Made by a program: the position numbers and the translations under genes
NCBI GenBank assembly: GCA_943846755.1
Contig: OX044365.1
Location: 2,542,001-2,606,000 of the forward strand
Source of the DNA: UBA8752 sp002336475
GTDB lineage: Bacteria; Bacteroidota; Bacteroidia; Flavobacteriales_D; Sanyastnellaceae
DNA: 64,000 nucleotides
Reading direction: 5' to 3'
The notes under the pieces: model-generated
What the model was told of the DNA's origin: nothing
Databases searched by the model: none
Seen by the model: only the letters and a program-made list of their open reading frames with translations
Part shown: positions 15,107-24,200 of the stretch, piece after piece
Layout of the letters: every line of letters starts with the position of its first letter
Position numbering within the stretch: position 1 is the stretch's first letter

Positions 15107-16618
15107 ATGTCCAAGTCCTCCCGAAATGCCATTCGGTTCCTCGCAAGGCGCATGACCGTGGATCCAACGGGCAAGGGCATTGCACGCCCCGTGGTGCGCA
15201 TCGCCGAAGGCGGCGTGGCCGTTGGGGTGGCCTTGATCATCATGTCATTGGCCATCGTTCAGGGGTTTCAGCGCGATGTGCGTGAGCTCGTGGTGGGCTT
15301 CGGTGCACACTTGAGGGTCGTCGCGGCCGACCAGGGACGTGCCCAAGGGACGGATCGGGTGGCCTGGGCCGATGTGGACACCGCTGCTTTGCGGGCGGTT
15401 CAGGGCGTAGAGCACGTTCAGGCTTTTGCCCAGCGGCCGGCGATTTTGGAGACAGGTGAAGAGGTCGACGGTGTTGTGGTCAAAGGTTTGGGGCCCGATG
15501 CAGATCCGGAATTTCTGGGGCGGGCACTGCGTGCGGGTGTGCTGCCGAAATGGACGCCTGAGGGCACCGCCATGGAGTTGTTGGTCTCGGAAATTCAGGC
15601 TCGGGCTTTGGGGTTGGACCTCGGTCAAAGGGTGAGGTTGTTGTTGGCCGATGCCCGGGGCGAGCTGCGCCCGAGGGTGTTTACTGTAGTGGGCCTGTAT
15701 GAAACGGGCTTGCAGGAATTCGACGGTGAGTTTGTTTTCTGCGCGCTCCACCACCTGCAGGAGTTGAGCGGTTGGGGGATCAAAGCCCGCATTCGGGTTT
15801 CCGACGCGCTGGTGGGCGATGTGCCAGGCCTGCGCGAAATCGATGTTGTGGCCACAGGGGGACAGGACCGGCTGCGTTACACTTGGACCGGCACGGATTG
15901 GAGGGGCAGTGGTCCCCATGCGTTGCTCGGTCAAGGCTCGGCGCAGGTTGTGGTGTCTGATGGGGGAGAGACGGTGCCCGATACGGCTTGGGTCACTTGG
16001 GACGCCTCGGGTGAGCGGCCAGAAGTAAGGTTGGCAGGAGGGAGCAGTGGCCGGTATGTCGGTGGATTTGAGCTTCGGGTGAAGGATTACGATGCGCTGT
16101 GGACCATTTCAGACAGCGTCTTTTTTGCGGTGCCCTATGATTTGGATGTGCGCAGTGTGGTGGACGACCACCCTGAGATGTTTCAATGGCTGGCCATGTT
16201 GGACCTCAACGTCGAGCTCATCATTGGACTCATGGTGTTGATTGCCATTTTGAATATGGCTTCGGCCCTGTTGCTGCTGATGCTCGAGCGCACGCGCTCC
16301 ATAGGCCTGCTCAAGGCGGTGGGGATGGCGGATGGCCCGCTGATGGGGGTTTTTGTGCGGCTTGCTGTCCGCATTCTCTTGCGGGGATTGGCATGGGGCA
16401 ATGCCTTGGGATTCGGCCTGGCACTCTTGCAACGCGAGACCGGTTGGATCGCATTGGACGCCAGGAGTTACTACTTGTCGACGGTGCCGATTGAAATCGA
16501 CCTGGCGCGCATTGCGACCGTAGAACTTGGCATCCTCATTGTCTGTGCCCTGGCCATGGTGTTACCTGCGCGTTATATCTCGCGCTTGGACCCTGTTGAA
16601 TCGCTGAGATTCGATTGA
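15107..16618 (+). CDS. LolC/LolE-type ABC transporter permease (FtsX family)
   Basis: A 503-aa inner-membrane permease. The N-terminus 'NAIRFLARRMTVDPTGKGIARPVVRIAEGGVAVGVALIIMSLAIVQGFQ' resembles LolC/LolE: a cytoplasmic start, one helix, then a large periplasmic domain (~65-365) and three C-terminal helices (~365-500). 'LERTRSIGLLKAVGMADG' is the coupling helix and 'ISRLDPVESLRFD' the family end. These permeases extract lipoproteins for outer-membrane delivery. No LolD-type ATPase is nearby. It is longer than E. coli LolE (~410 aa), mainly in the periplasmic part. The frame opens at 15056; ATG 15107 removes an unlikely 17-residue extension that would overlap the divergent muramidase gene. 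Confidence 0.88.
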   Translation: MSKSSRNAIRFLARRMTVDPTGKGIARPVVRIAEGGVAVGVALIIMSLAIVQGFQRDVRELVVGFGAHLRVVAADQGRAQGTDRVAWADVDTAALRAVQGVEHVQAFAQRPAILETGEEVDGVVVKGLGPDADPEFLGRALRAGVLPKWTPEGTAMELLVSEIQARALGLDLGQRVRLLLADARGELRPRVFTVVGLYETGLQEFDGEFVFCALHHLQELSGWGIKARIRVSDALVGDVPGLREIDVVATGGQDRLRYTWTGTDWRGSGPHALLGQGSAQVVVSDGGETVPDTAWVTWDASGERPEVRLAGGSSGRYVGGFELRVKDYDALWTISDSVFFAVPYDLDVRSVVDDHPEMFQWLAMLDLNVELIIGLMVLIAILNMASALLLLMLERTRSIGLLKAVGMADGPLMGVFVRLAVRILLRGLAWGNALGFGLALLQRETGWIALDARSYYLSTVPIEIDLARIATVELGILIVCALAMVLPARYISRLDPVESLRFD

Positions 16619-16627
16619 GTCGGGCGG

Positions 16628-16635
16628 TATCTTTG
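16628..16635 (+). promoter_or_regulatory. -7 promoter box of the cystathionine beta-synthase gene
   Basis: TATCTTTG is an exact TAnnTTTG match, 20 nt before ATG 16656 and 9 bp after the permease stop. Confidence 0.65.
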
Positions 16636-16655
16636 CGCCACCGAACCCCGCTGTC

Positions 16656-17636
16656 ATGATCATCCACGAAAACATCCTTGGCGCCATTGGCAATACGCCC
16701 ATGATCCGTCTGAACAAGGTCGCTGCTGACTTTCCTTGTCCCGTTTTGGCGAAGGTGGAGTACTTCAATCCCGGCCACAGCGTCAAGGACCGCATGGCCC
16801 TGAGCATGGTCGAGGCGGCGGAACGCAACGGCCAACTCAAGCCCGGAGGCACCATCATCGAGTGCACGAGTGGCAATACGGGCATGGGCCTTGCCTTGGC
16901 TTGTGCGGTGAAAGGGTACCAGTTGATTTGCACCATGAGCGACAAACAGTCGCAGGAAAAGATCGACATCCTCCGCGCAGTGGGGGCCCAGGTGCATGTT
17001 TGCCCAACGGCGGTGGCGCCCGATCATCCGGACAGCTATTACAGCGTAGCGGAGCGCCTCAACAAGGAGATCCCAAACAGCGTCTGGTGCAACCAGTATG
17101 ACAACCTCGCCAACCGCCAGGCGCATTACGAGACGACCGGTCCGGAGATTTGGAAGCAGACCGGCGGCATGATCACCCACTTCTGCACGGGGGTCGGCAC
17201 GGGCGGCACCATCAGCGGCACGGCCAAGTTCCTCAAGGAGAAGAACCCCGACATCCAGATTTGGGGCATTGACTCCTATGGTTCTGTCTTCAAGAAGTAC
17301 CACGAAACCGGGGAGTTCGACGAAAAGGAGATCTACCCCTACATCACGGAGGGCATCGGCGAGGACATCCTGCCGGCCAACGTCGATTTCGACCTCATCG
17401 ACAAGTTTGAAAAGGTCACCGACAAGGACGGTGCGCTCACCACCCGCGAGCTTGCGAAGCAAGAAGGCCTCTTCCTCGGTTACAGCTGTGGTTCAGCTTT
17501 TCAAGGGCTGCGCCAGTTGAAGGATGAACTCAAGCCTACGGATCTGGCCGTTGTGCTGTTCCACGACCACGGCTCGCGCTACGTAGGCAAGGTCTACAAC
17601 GACGATTGGATGCGCGAGCAGGGCTGGCTCGACTGA
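16656..17636 (+). CDS. PLP-dependent cystathionine beta-synthase / cysteine synthase
   Basis: A 326-aa fold-type II PLP enzyme. Lys44 in 'NPGHSVKDRMAL' is the Schiff-base lysine, 'TSGNTGMGLA' (about residues 71-80) binds the substrate carboxylate, and 'GVGTGGTISG' binds the PLP phosphate. The C-terminal 'LFHDHGSRYVGKVYNDDWMREQGWL' is more like cystathionine beta-synthase than CysK, and no C-terminal CBS (Bateman) domain follows. It would join serine and homocysteine, or make cysteine from O-acetylserine and sulfide. The gene stands alone after a perfect -7 box and converges on the Cys-rich surface protein gene. Confidence 0.9.
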   Translation: MIIHENILGAIGNTPMIRLNKVAADFPCPVLAKVEYFNPGHSVKDRMALSMVEAAERNGQLKPGGTIIECTSGNTGMGLALACAVKGYQLICTMSDKQSQEKIDILRAVGAQVHVCPTAVAPDHPDSYYSVAERLNKEIPNSVWCNQYDNLANRQAHYETTGPEIWKQTGGMITHFCTGVGTGGTISGTAKFLKEKNPDIQIWGIDSYGSVFKKYHETGEFDEKEIYPYITEGIGEDILPANVDFDLIDKFEKVTDKDGALTTRELAKQEGLFLGYSCGSAFQGLRQLKDELKPTDLAVVLFHDHGSRYVGKVYNDDWMREQGWLD

Positions 17637-17677
17637 TCTAAACTTCTCGTGCTTGACGCCGTGCGATGTGGCGGGAA

Positions 17678-20600
17678 TCAATCGCAAGGACCGTTTGCGG
17701 GGTCGTTGAAGTTGGGCGCAGTGCGGTCCGTGCAGTTGTCCTCGTTGTCGCAAATGCCATCGGTATCCGCATCATATACGCCGCACACGCCGCCACAGCA
17801 TTGTGCGTACGCTACGATGACAGTCCGTTCGACGGCAGATTGACCGAATGCAGTTCCGCCAGGAGCCGATGCTACACCAGGACAGCCTTCGTCGTTGAAG
17901 ACGACGGCTGAGTAGAATCCGGGCAACACCGACACGGTATCGGAATCAAGTGACAGCGTGTAGTTGTTGGACCCGTTGATCCCGGTGAGGACCAGGGTAG
18001 TGGCTTCGAAGGAGGAGGCGGGGGTGAAAGGCAAGCTCCCCGAAGACAGTGTCAAGGTCACGCGCCCGTCGGAAACTTCAGGGCCGGAGGCGGGGGCTGC
18101 CGTTGTGATTGCTTCAAAAACGGGGGCGTTGTCGCACATCCCTTGGCATACGCCATTGGCGGGGTCAGCGTAGTTGTCTGCGGAGAGGTCGGTGCAGAGG
18201 TCATCACTGTCGCATCGTCCGTCCCCATCGATGTCGTCACCGTCATCGGCAGGATTAAATGTGCCGCTGATGCAGTCATCGCAGCCATCATTGTCGCTGT
18301 CCACGCAAACGAAAGGGTTGCTGTCATCGAGGTCCACAACAGCGCAAATCCCATCATTGTCAGCGTCCGTCACACAGGCATTTCCATCACAGTCCAATCC
18401 GGGGGCAGGATAGGTGCAAGTCCCGTCGTCGATGGTGGCGATGTTGTCATAGTTGCAAGCTGTGCTGACGGTACAACCCAACAAATCAGTACAGGTGATG
18501 AGTTCGAAATAGAGGTCGTGTGCAGCGGCTGAGGCATCCAGTCCTGAAAATGCACCGCCCCCAGCGATGAGGTTGAGGTAGGGCCCGATGGCCTTCCAGT
18601 CGCCTCCTTGGAGCTGCAGGGCGTATGTCAACCCGGATTGCATCAGCGCAGGAGCATCGAAGTTCAGCAGGACATCGCCTCCTTCGCCGGGCGTGTCTTC
18701 CCACACGATGTCGGTAGCTGAGGCCAATAGTGTACCCGAATGCACGTCGACGCCGTCCATGGCCCGGAGTTCGACTGTCAACGGATTCTCAGGGGCATCC
18801 ACTTGCCGCAGGCGCACCGCGGACAGGAAGGTGTTTTCCTCGGCAGTAAAAGTCTGGCCGCTGTTGGCGAACCCGATGAAGTTCATGTCAAATTCATCGG
18901 CATAGGTGCTGATGGTGGTTGTGCCTTGACACTGTGCGGCATGACAGAGTGCAGGGTCGATGCCGGTTTCACCGCCAATGCATCCGCAAGTCGGGTCATC
19001 CACCGCGGTTCCTCCGCAAATGCCGAAGCAATCGAACACCCCGCATGAACCGTCGTCGATCATGGCATCAGGTGCATAGTTGCACGCTGTGGGGTCCATG
19101 CATCCGGTGCAGGATGCTGGGTCGATGCCCGTGTTGCCCCCCACGCATCCACACCCTGCAACGACAGTAGCCCCCCCGGCGCAATCGCCATTGCAGTCTA
19201 TGGGGGCACAACTGCCATTGTCATGGGTGACCAAAGGGTCGTAGTTGCAGAAGGAAGGGTCGGTGCATCCCCAGAAAAGTTCTCCGGGTTGGGGGGTACG
19301 ATGGACGATGCGGAAGGCGAGGTCCTCGAGGGATTCGGCGCCGGCCGCAGTGATGCCATGGCCCCCATCGTATGCAGAGGAGCAGATGCGTCGCGCGTTG
19401 CCGGAGGTGAAGGTGAAGCGGTATTGGCGACCTCCTTCCATGGGGATGCCCCCAAAATCGAAGGATTGCCAATCATGGGAGCCCGCCAGACAAGGTGTGC
19501 TGTTGGCGGCGCGGCTGGCAGTACCCAAAAGGGTGCCCGCCAAGGGGCCGTCCTCGCGATGGAGTTCTACCGTCTGTCCGGCGGAAACCAGGACGTGGAA
19601 GGCGGTCAAGGTCAGGAACCCGTCTGCCGGCATGGTGACGGTCTGACCGGTAAGTGTGGCCGAGCACGGCGTCTCTTCATCGTGGGCCAGCACTTCATGG
19701 AGCGCGCCATTGACGCATTGTTCGGGGCGTATGCCGGTTTCACCGCCCAAGCATCCGCAATTGGGGTCGGTGGTGGCAGTGCCGCCGCAGGTGCCGTGGC
19801 AATCGGTGTAGACGCAGCTGCCATCGTCATGGGTGGCCGATGCATCGTAACCACTGCAGGCCGAAGGGTCGGTGCAGCCAAATACAAGGCTCGCGGCACA
19901 GGTGTGTACTTCCATGACGAGGTCGCGTGCGGGTTCGGCGCCTGCGGCGTCAAATGCTGTTCCTCCTGCGTAATCCGCTGTGCAGGAGGAGAGGGCGACG
20001 CCTTGATTGAGCTCGATGACGTATTGTATTCCCGACTGGACAGGGAGGTCATCAAGGTGGAAAGTGGTCCAGGCATACCCATCCAAGCCACCGCCTGTCA
20101 GGCAATTGCTGAGGCTGGAGCAGGTGGCGGAAACCAGGTTGCTCACGCCGATGATTTCACCTGAATTCCAAGCGGGTGGTGAGCAAGGGTCGGAATCCGG
20201 ATAGGCCCGGAGGGTGACCTGTGCATCCGTGGCGCAACAGACTTTGAGCCAGATTTGCTTCACATGGCCTGTGGTGGTGGCCGTAAAACTCTGCCCTTCC
20301 ATCAAGCCGGGACTGCACCCCGTGCTGTCGCTGGCGATGACTGCTGTGGTGCAGCCGTCGATGCACGCGTTGGCGGGAATTCCCGTCTGTCCGCCGATGC
20401 AGCCGCAGTCGGTGACCACGGCCGATCCGCCGCATTCGCCGTGGCAATCGGTCGGAAGGCACGATCCGTCTTCCACGGTCGCGGTGGCGTCATAGTTGCA
20501 GGCGCTGCTGTCGGTGCAGCCCAGACAGGAGCCCGCCTCGGATGCTGCAGTGAGGCAGCCGCAGTCGGGGTCCAGATAGGCGCTGCCTCCGCATTGCCCC

Positions 20601-21232
20601 AAGCAGTCGAGCGAGAGACAGGAGCCGTCTTCGGACGTTGCGGCAGCATCATAATTGCAGGCCGACGGGGATGTGCATCCAAACACCAGTGTGGGGTCCG
20701 GGCAATGGGTCAATTCGAAGACAAGGTCCGTTCCAACCTGGGGTCCGTTGCCATGGAAAGCTTGCCCATCAGGATATCCGACGCTGCATCCAGTGGCTGC
20801 GGCCCCTTGAACGAGGTGCATCACATAAGGGGTGCCTGCCTGCAGTCCGAGGTCGGAAAAGGTGAAGGTGCGTTCTGTGTAGTATTGGAAGCCGTGGACA
20901 CCCACGTAGCAGTCCGCTACAGAACCCACCGCAGGGAAGGTGGCGTCGGCGGTGCCGATGATGCTGCCTTCCGCCCAGTCACTGCCGTCCCCGTTGTACT
21001 GGCGGATGGCGAGTTGGCTTTCCGTGCCCGAGCAAACGGTCAGCTGGATGGAAGTGAGGTTCCCGTCGGATGGCACGGTAAAGGTTTGGCCTTTCATGAG
21101 GCCGTATCCGCAGGCGCCGCCGCCATGGTCCATGAAGACTTCACCTGGACATTGTCCAGATGCGGACAAGGCCAAGCCCACCACCCAGAGGAGGGCGGCC
21201 AAGCGGTGAAGGAAGGGGATCAAGTGATGCAT
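17678..21232 (-). CDS. Cys-rich repeat surface protein, partner of giant protein 1
   Basis: A 1184-aa exported protein starting at ATG 21232 (the frame opens at 21289 inside the upstream gene), with signal peptide 'FLHRLAALLWVVGLALSASGQ'. Four beta-sandwich modules of ~150 aa with a 'GQ(S/T)FT' core are separated by linkers of the form 'GCTDPSACNYDATAT.EDGSC..DC.G.CGGSA...CGC.GG.TGI'. After module 4 come Asp-rich thrombospondin-3-like Ca loops, then a ~150-aa C-terminal domain ending 'GICDNEDNCTDRTAPNFNDPANGPCD'. No canonical T9SS sorting domain is seen. Every module has a counterpart, in the same order, in the protein at 43844. It lies 43 bp after giant protein 1, with a hairpin between, so it is probably co-transcribed and co-displayed; function is unknown. 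Confidence 0.88.
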   Translation of the reverse strand: MHHLIPFLHRLAALLWVVGLALSASGQCPGEVFMDHGGGACGYGLMKGQTFTVPSDGNLTSIQLTVCSGTESQLAIRQYNGDGSDWAEGSIIGTADATFPAVGSVADCYVGVHGFQYYTERTFTFSDLGLQAGTPYVMHLVQGAAATGCSVGYPDGQAFHGNGPQVGTDLVFELTHCPDPTLVFGCTSPSACNYDAAATSEDGSCLSLDCLGQCGGSAYLDPDCGCLTAASEAGSCLGCTDSSACNYDATATVEDGSCLPTDCHGECGGSAVVTDCGCIGGQTGIPANACIDGCTTAVIASDSTGCSPGLMEGQSFTATTTGHVKQIWLKVCCATDAQVTLRAYPDSDPCSPPAWNSGEIIGVSNLVSATCSSLSNCLTGGGLDGYAWTTFHLDDLPVQSGIQYVIELNQGVALSSCTADYAGGTAFDAAGAEPARDLVMEVHTCAASLVFGCTDPSACSGYDASATHDDGSCVYTDCHGTCGGTATTDPNCGCLGGETGIRPEQCVNGALHEVLAHDEETPCSATLTGQTVTMPADGFLTLTAFHVLVSAGQTVELHREDGPLAGTLLGTASRAANSTPCLAGSHDWQSFDFGGIPMEGGRQYRFTFTSGNARRICSSAYDGGHGITAAGAESLEDLAFRIVHRTPQPGELFWGCTDPSFCNYDPLVTHDNGSCAPIDCNGDCAGGATVVAGCGCVGGNTGIDPASCTGCMDPTACNYAPDAMIDDGSCGVFDCFGICGGTAVDDPTCGCIGGETGIDPALCHAAQCQGTTTISTYADEFDMNFIGFANSGQTFTAEENTFLSAVRLRQVDAPENPLTVELRAMDGVDVHSGTLLASATDIVWEDTPGEGGDVLLNFDAPALMQSGLTYALQLQGGDWKAIGPYLNLIAGGGAFSGLDASAAAHDLYFELITCTDLLGCTVSTACNYDNIATIDDGTCTYPAPGLDCDGNACVTDADNDGICAVVDLDDSNPFVCVDSDNDGCDDCISGTFNPADDGDDIDGDGRCDSDDLCTDLSADNYADPANGVCQGMCDNAPVFEAITTAAPASGPEVSDGRVTLTLSSGSLPFTPASSFEATTLVLTGINGSNNYTLSLDSDTVSVLPGFYSAVVFNDEGCPGVASAPGGTAFGQSAVERTVIVAYAQCCGGVCGVYDADTDGICDNEDNCTDRTAPNFNDPANGPCD

Positions 21233-21246
21233 GGTGAGGGTGTTGC

Positions 21247-21268
21247 CCCCTCCCGCAAAGGGGAGGGG
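21247..21268 (-). promoter_or_regulatory. GC-rich stem-loop between giant gene 1 and its partner
   Basis: CCCCTCCC (21247-21254), loop GCAAAG, GGGAGGGG (21261-21268): a perfect 8-bp stem with no following U tract on the minus strand. It is a candidate processing, stability or attenuation element. The paralogous module has a different stem at the same place. Confidence 0.5.
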
Positions 21269-21275
21269 ATAACGA

Positions 21276-24200
21276 TCATTTGATGACACGAACGGTGCGC
21301 TGTCCTTGTGCGGTCATGGCCCGGACGAAGTACACTCCGCTCTCGATGCCGCCAGCGACCCATCGGCAGGGGCCGTTGAGCATCTGGTCGCAGTCGAGCA
21401 CTTCGACCAGTCGCCCGTTCGCATCCTCGATCCGCAAGGATTGTACGGGCAGGGTGCCGTGCCAATGGATGGTCAGTTCATCGCGGAACGGATTCGGGTA
21501 GGCGATGAGGTCGCCATCCAGATCCGGTGTGCTGAGGCCTGCTTCTGAGAAGCGCAGAAGGAAGGGCGCCTGCAGGTCGCCGCGCAAACGCGTGGCTTCG
21601 AACGTGGTGCCTTCGTCGGCGACGTATTCGAGGTCGGTGAGGCCGGACTTCCAACGGAAGTGCAGGAGGTCCGAGGTGCCCACCTCGCCATAGACGGTGA
21701 GGAAATACAGCAGGCCCGCATCGCTGTCGAGCGGGATGGCCTGTCCAACACAGCGGACAAAGCCTTGCTCGTCTTCCACGAAGGCACCGAGCGCATCGCC
21801 CAAGCCTTGGGGCTGCGTCGGGGGCAACTCGAGGCGGACCACCATGTTCATGGTGCCTTCGAGTCCACGGACATCTTGTTCTGGCCATGCGGCATCGGGT
21901 GCCGCCGTGCCGTCGAAGGGATTGTCCGCGCGCCATCCTGCATCGTAGAAGGCGCCGACGACGGGCCATTCGAGGGTGCCGGCCGGTGCCGCTGATGCCG
22001 CTTCCGCACTGGTGGGATCACCCAAGCGCATGCGGTATCCGTTGCCGGGCCGCATCGTGCCCAACGACCCGATCCATTCGCCGTCTCCCGCATAGAGGGC
22101 AAAGCCTTCGTAGCGGCTCTTGACGAGGTCATCGAACTGCAGTACGGTGTCCGCGTCGGCGAGCCCCTGCATGGCGTCCTCCACGGAGAGGGACACCTGG
22201 GGGAGATAACCGAGCTCGTTCCATCCGACCACAAGGTCCTGCGGGTGGTCGAGGGGATGGGCTGCGGGCCCGATGTTGCGCAAGGTCCACGTCGTGTCCG
22301 CGCCCGATTTCATTTCCACCTGATAGCGCATGCCGAGGTCGACGCCGCTCGAGGCGGCAGCGGGCAGGCCGGTCGGCGTCCAGACTCCGGCGGTGCGGAA
22401 GGATCCGACGCCGTGGCCCTTGACGTTGAGCAGGTCGGCTTCGGGCAGGCTGGCAAAGGCCTTCTCGACCTCCATCATGCTGCCGTCATCCTCGGACACA
22501 TTGAAGCTGACCCAGTTCCAACCGGGCAAGAGCTGCGTTACGGTCTCCACTTTTTCGGAGGCGTTGAGCAGAAGGGGCTGGAACAGGCTGCTGTATCCAT
22601 CCTCATCGGGATGAACGGTCAGTGGGTCGCTGGACAGGTGCGGCCAGTGTGCGTCTACCTCGGCGCGGATGGCTCCGGTCCGGGCATCCCAAATGCGGAA
22701 CTCGATGGCTTCGGCGGCTTCGTCGTCGTTGTAGAAGACGGAGACAAACGCGAGCTGCTGGTCGGCCACGCTGAGGTCGAGCGGCGAGAAGCCGCGCAAT
22801 TCGTCGCCGATGTAGGCCAGGACGATGTCGCGGGGGTTGTCGCTGGCGATGCTGTTCTTGTAGGCGCGGGCCACAACGGGCATCACATTGGTGAAGTTCA
22901 TGGCCTCGACCGTGAATTCGGGGGCTTCGAGGTACACCTCGATTTCCATCGTGGTGCGCTCGCCATAGCAGAATCCGCCCGTGGCGTTGGTGCCACAAGG
23001 GATGCCGCCTTTGAGCAGCGCGTCCACAAGGAAGGTGCCCACGTCGAGCGGCCCTTCGGCGGTGAAGGTGACCTCCATATCGCTGTCTGCAGGCAACGTG
23101 CCGCTGAGCGGTGACACCTCGATCCAAGAGGGCAATCCTGCGATCTCGAAATAGCGCGATTCATTGCCCACGTTGGCAATCGTGGTGGTGATCATCAACC
23201 CATCTTCGGGTTGTCCCTCCCATGTGAGGAAGGCGTCGCCCCACTTGAGCGGGTTGCGGTCAATGCGCATCTCGAAGGTCAGGTCGGATGCCGTGGTGTT
23301 GCCGGCGGCATCGCGCAGTCCCGACTTGGGCAGCGTGAAGGTGACGAGCTGGTCCTCGTACTTGTACAAGGCGTCTTCGTTGAGCTCCAGGATGCACTCG
23401 TCGTGCAGGGAGTTCCAGCTCACTGAAGCCACGTCGCCGCTGGCGCCGAGGGTCGATTGCGGTTCTGCCTGCATGAGCGGGGCATCGGCGCTTTGGACGA
23501 TGGAAGAGACTCCTGTACTGCCCATGGCATTCAGCCAATCCTTGGCGAAGAAGGACTGGGGCATGGCCAGCGAGGAGGGGTCGTTGTAGTAGAAGTACCC
23601 GTCCCACGCGGTGTAGGTGTATGCCTGGTCGGCCTCTACTGCATCGTCTCCTGCGCTGCGCGCTTCGAAGGGGGCGTGGACCACGAGGTTGTCGTAGCCA
23701 TACACCCCGTCGCGTTCGCGCTCCTGCAGGGTCTGCACAGGGACGGCCGTGCTCCAGACCCGCAACTCGTCAAACTTGCCGGTGAAAGGCATGTCATAGC
23801 TCGTGGGTCCCGCATCGAATTTGCGCGCTCCGACAAACAAGCTGAGGGGGATCATCGAGCCGTGGCTGTAGGCTGCATCGGAGTCTACGCCGTCTCCATT
23901 GAGATAGAGGTTGACAGCGCCGTTGTGGTGCCGTACCAGGGCAATGTGGTGCCACCGGTCCGTGAGGGCCGACGGTGTCCGCAAGGTGTCGTTGCCATTG
24001 GCCACGATCAGGTGTCCGGCTGCATCGGTCTCAAAAGACCAAGCGTTCCATGCTGTGTCAAAGCTTGGGTCCGCACTTCCGTTGACGCCGAGGATGGCTT
24101 CGTTTGGTCCTCCTGGCTTCATCCAGAATTCGAGTGTCGTGCTCCGCGATCCGACAGGCGTGAAGTTGATGCCTGTCAGCGACGGGACCATGTCGCCTGT

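Noticed and set aside
19223..20164. Plus-strand open frames inside the Cys-rich and giant genes (also 25128-26393, 29548-30690 and 31026-32423)
   Set aside because: Their products are low-complexity Gly/Arg/Val-rich shadows of the minus-strand genes, which have signal peptides and recognisable domains.
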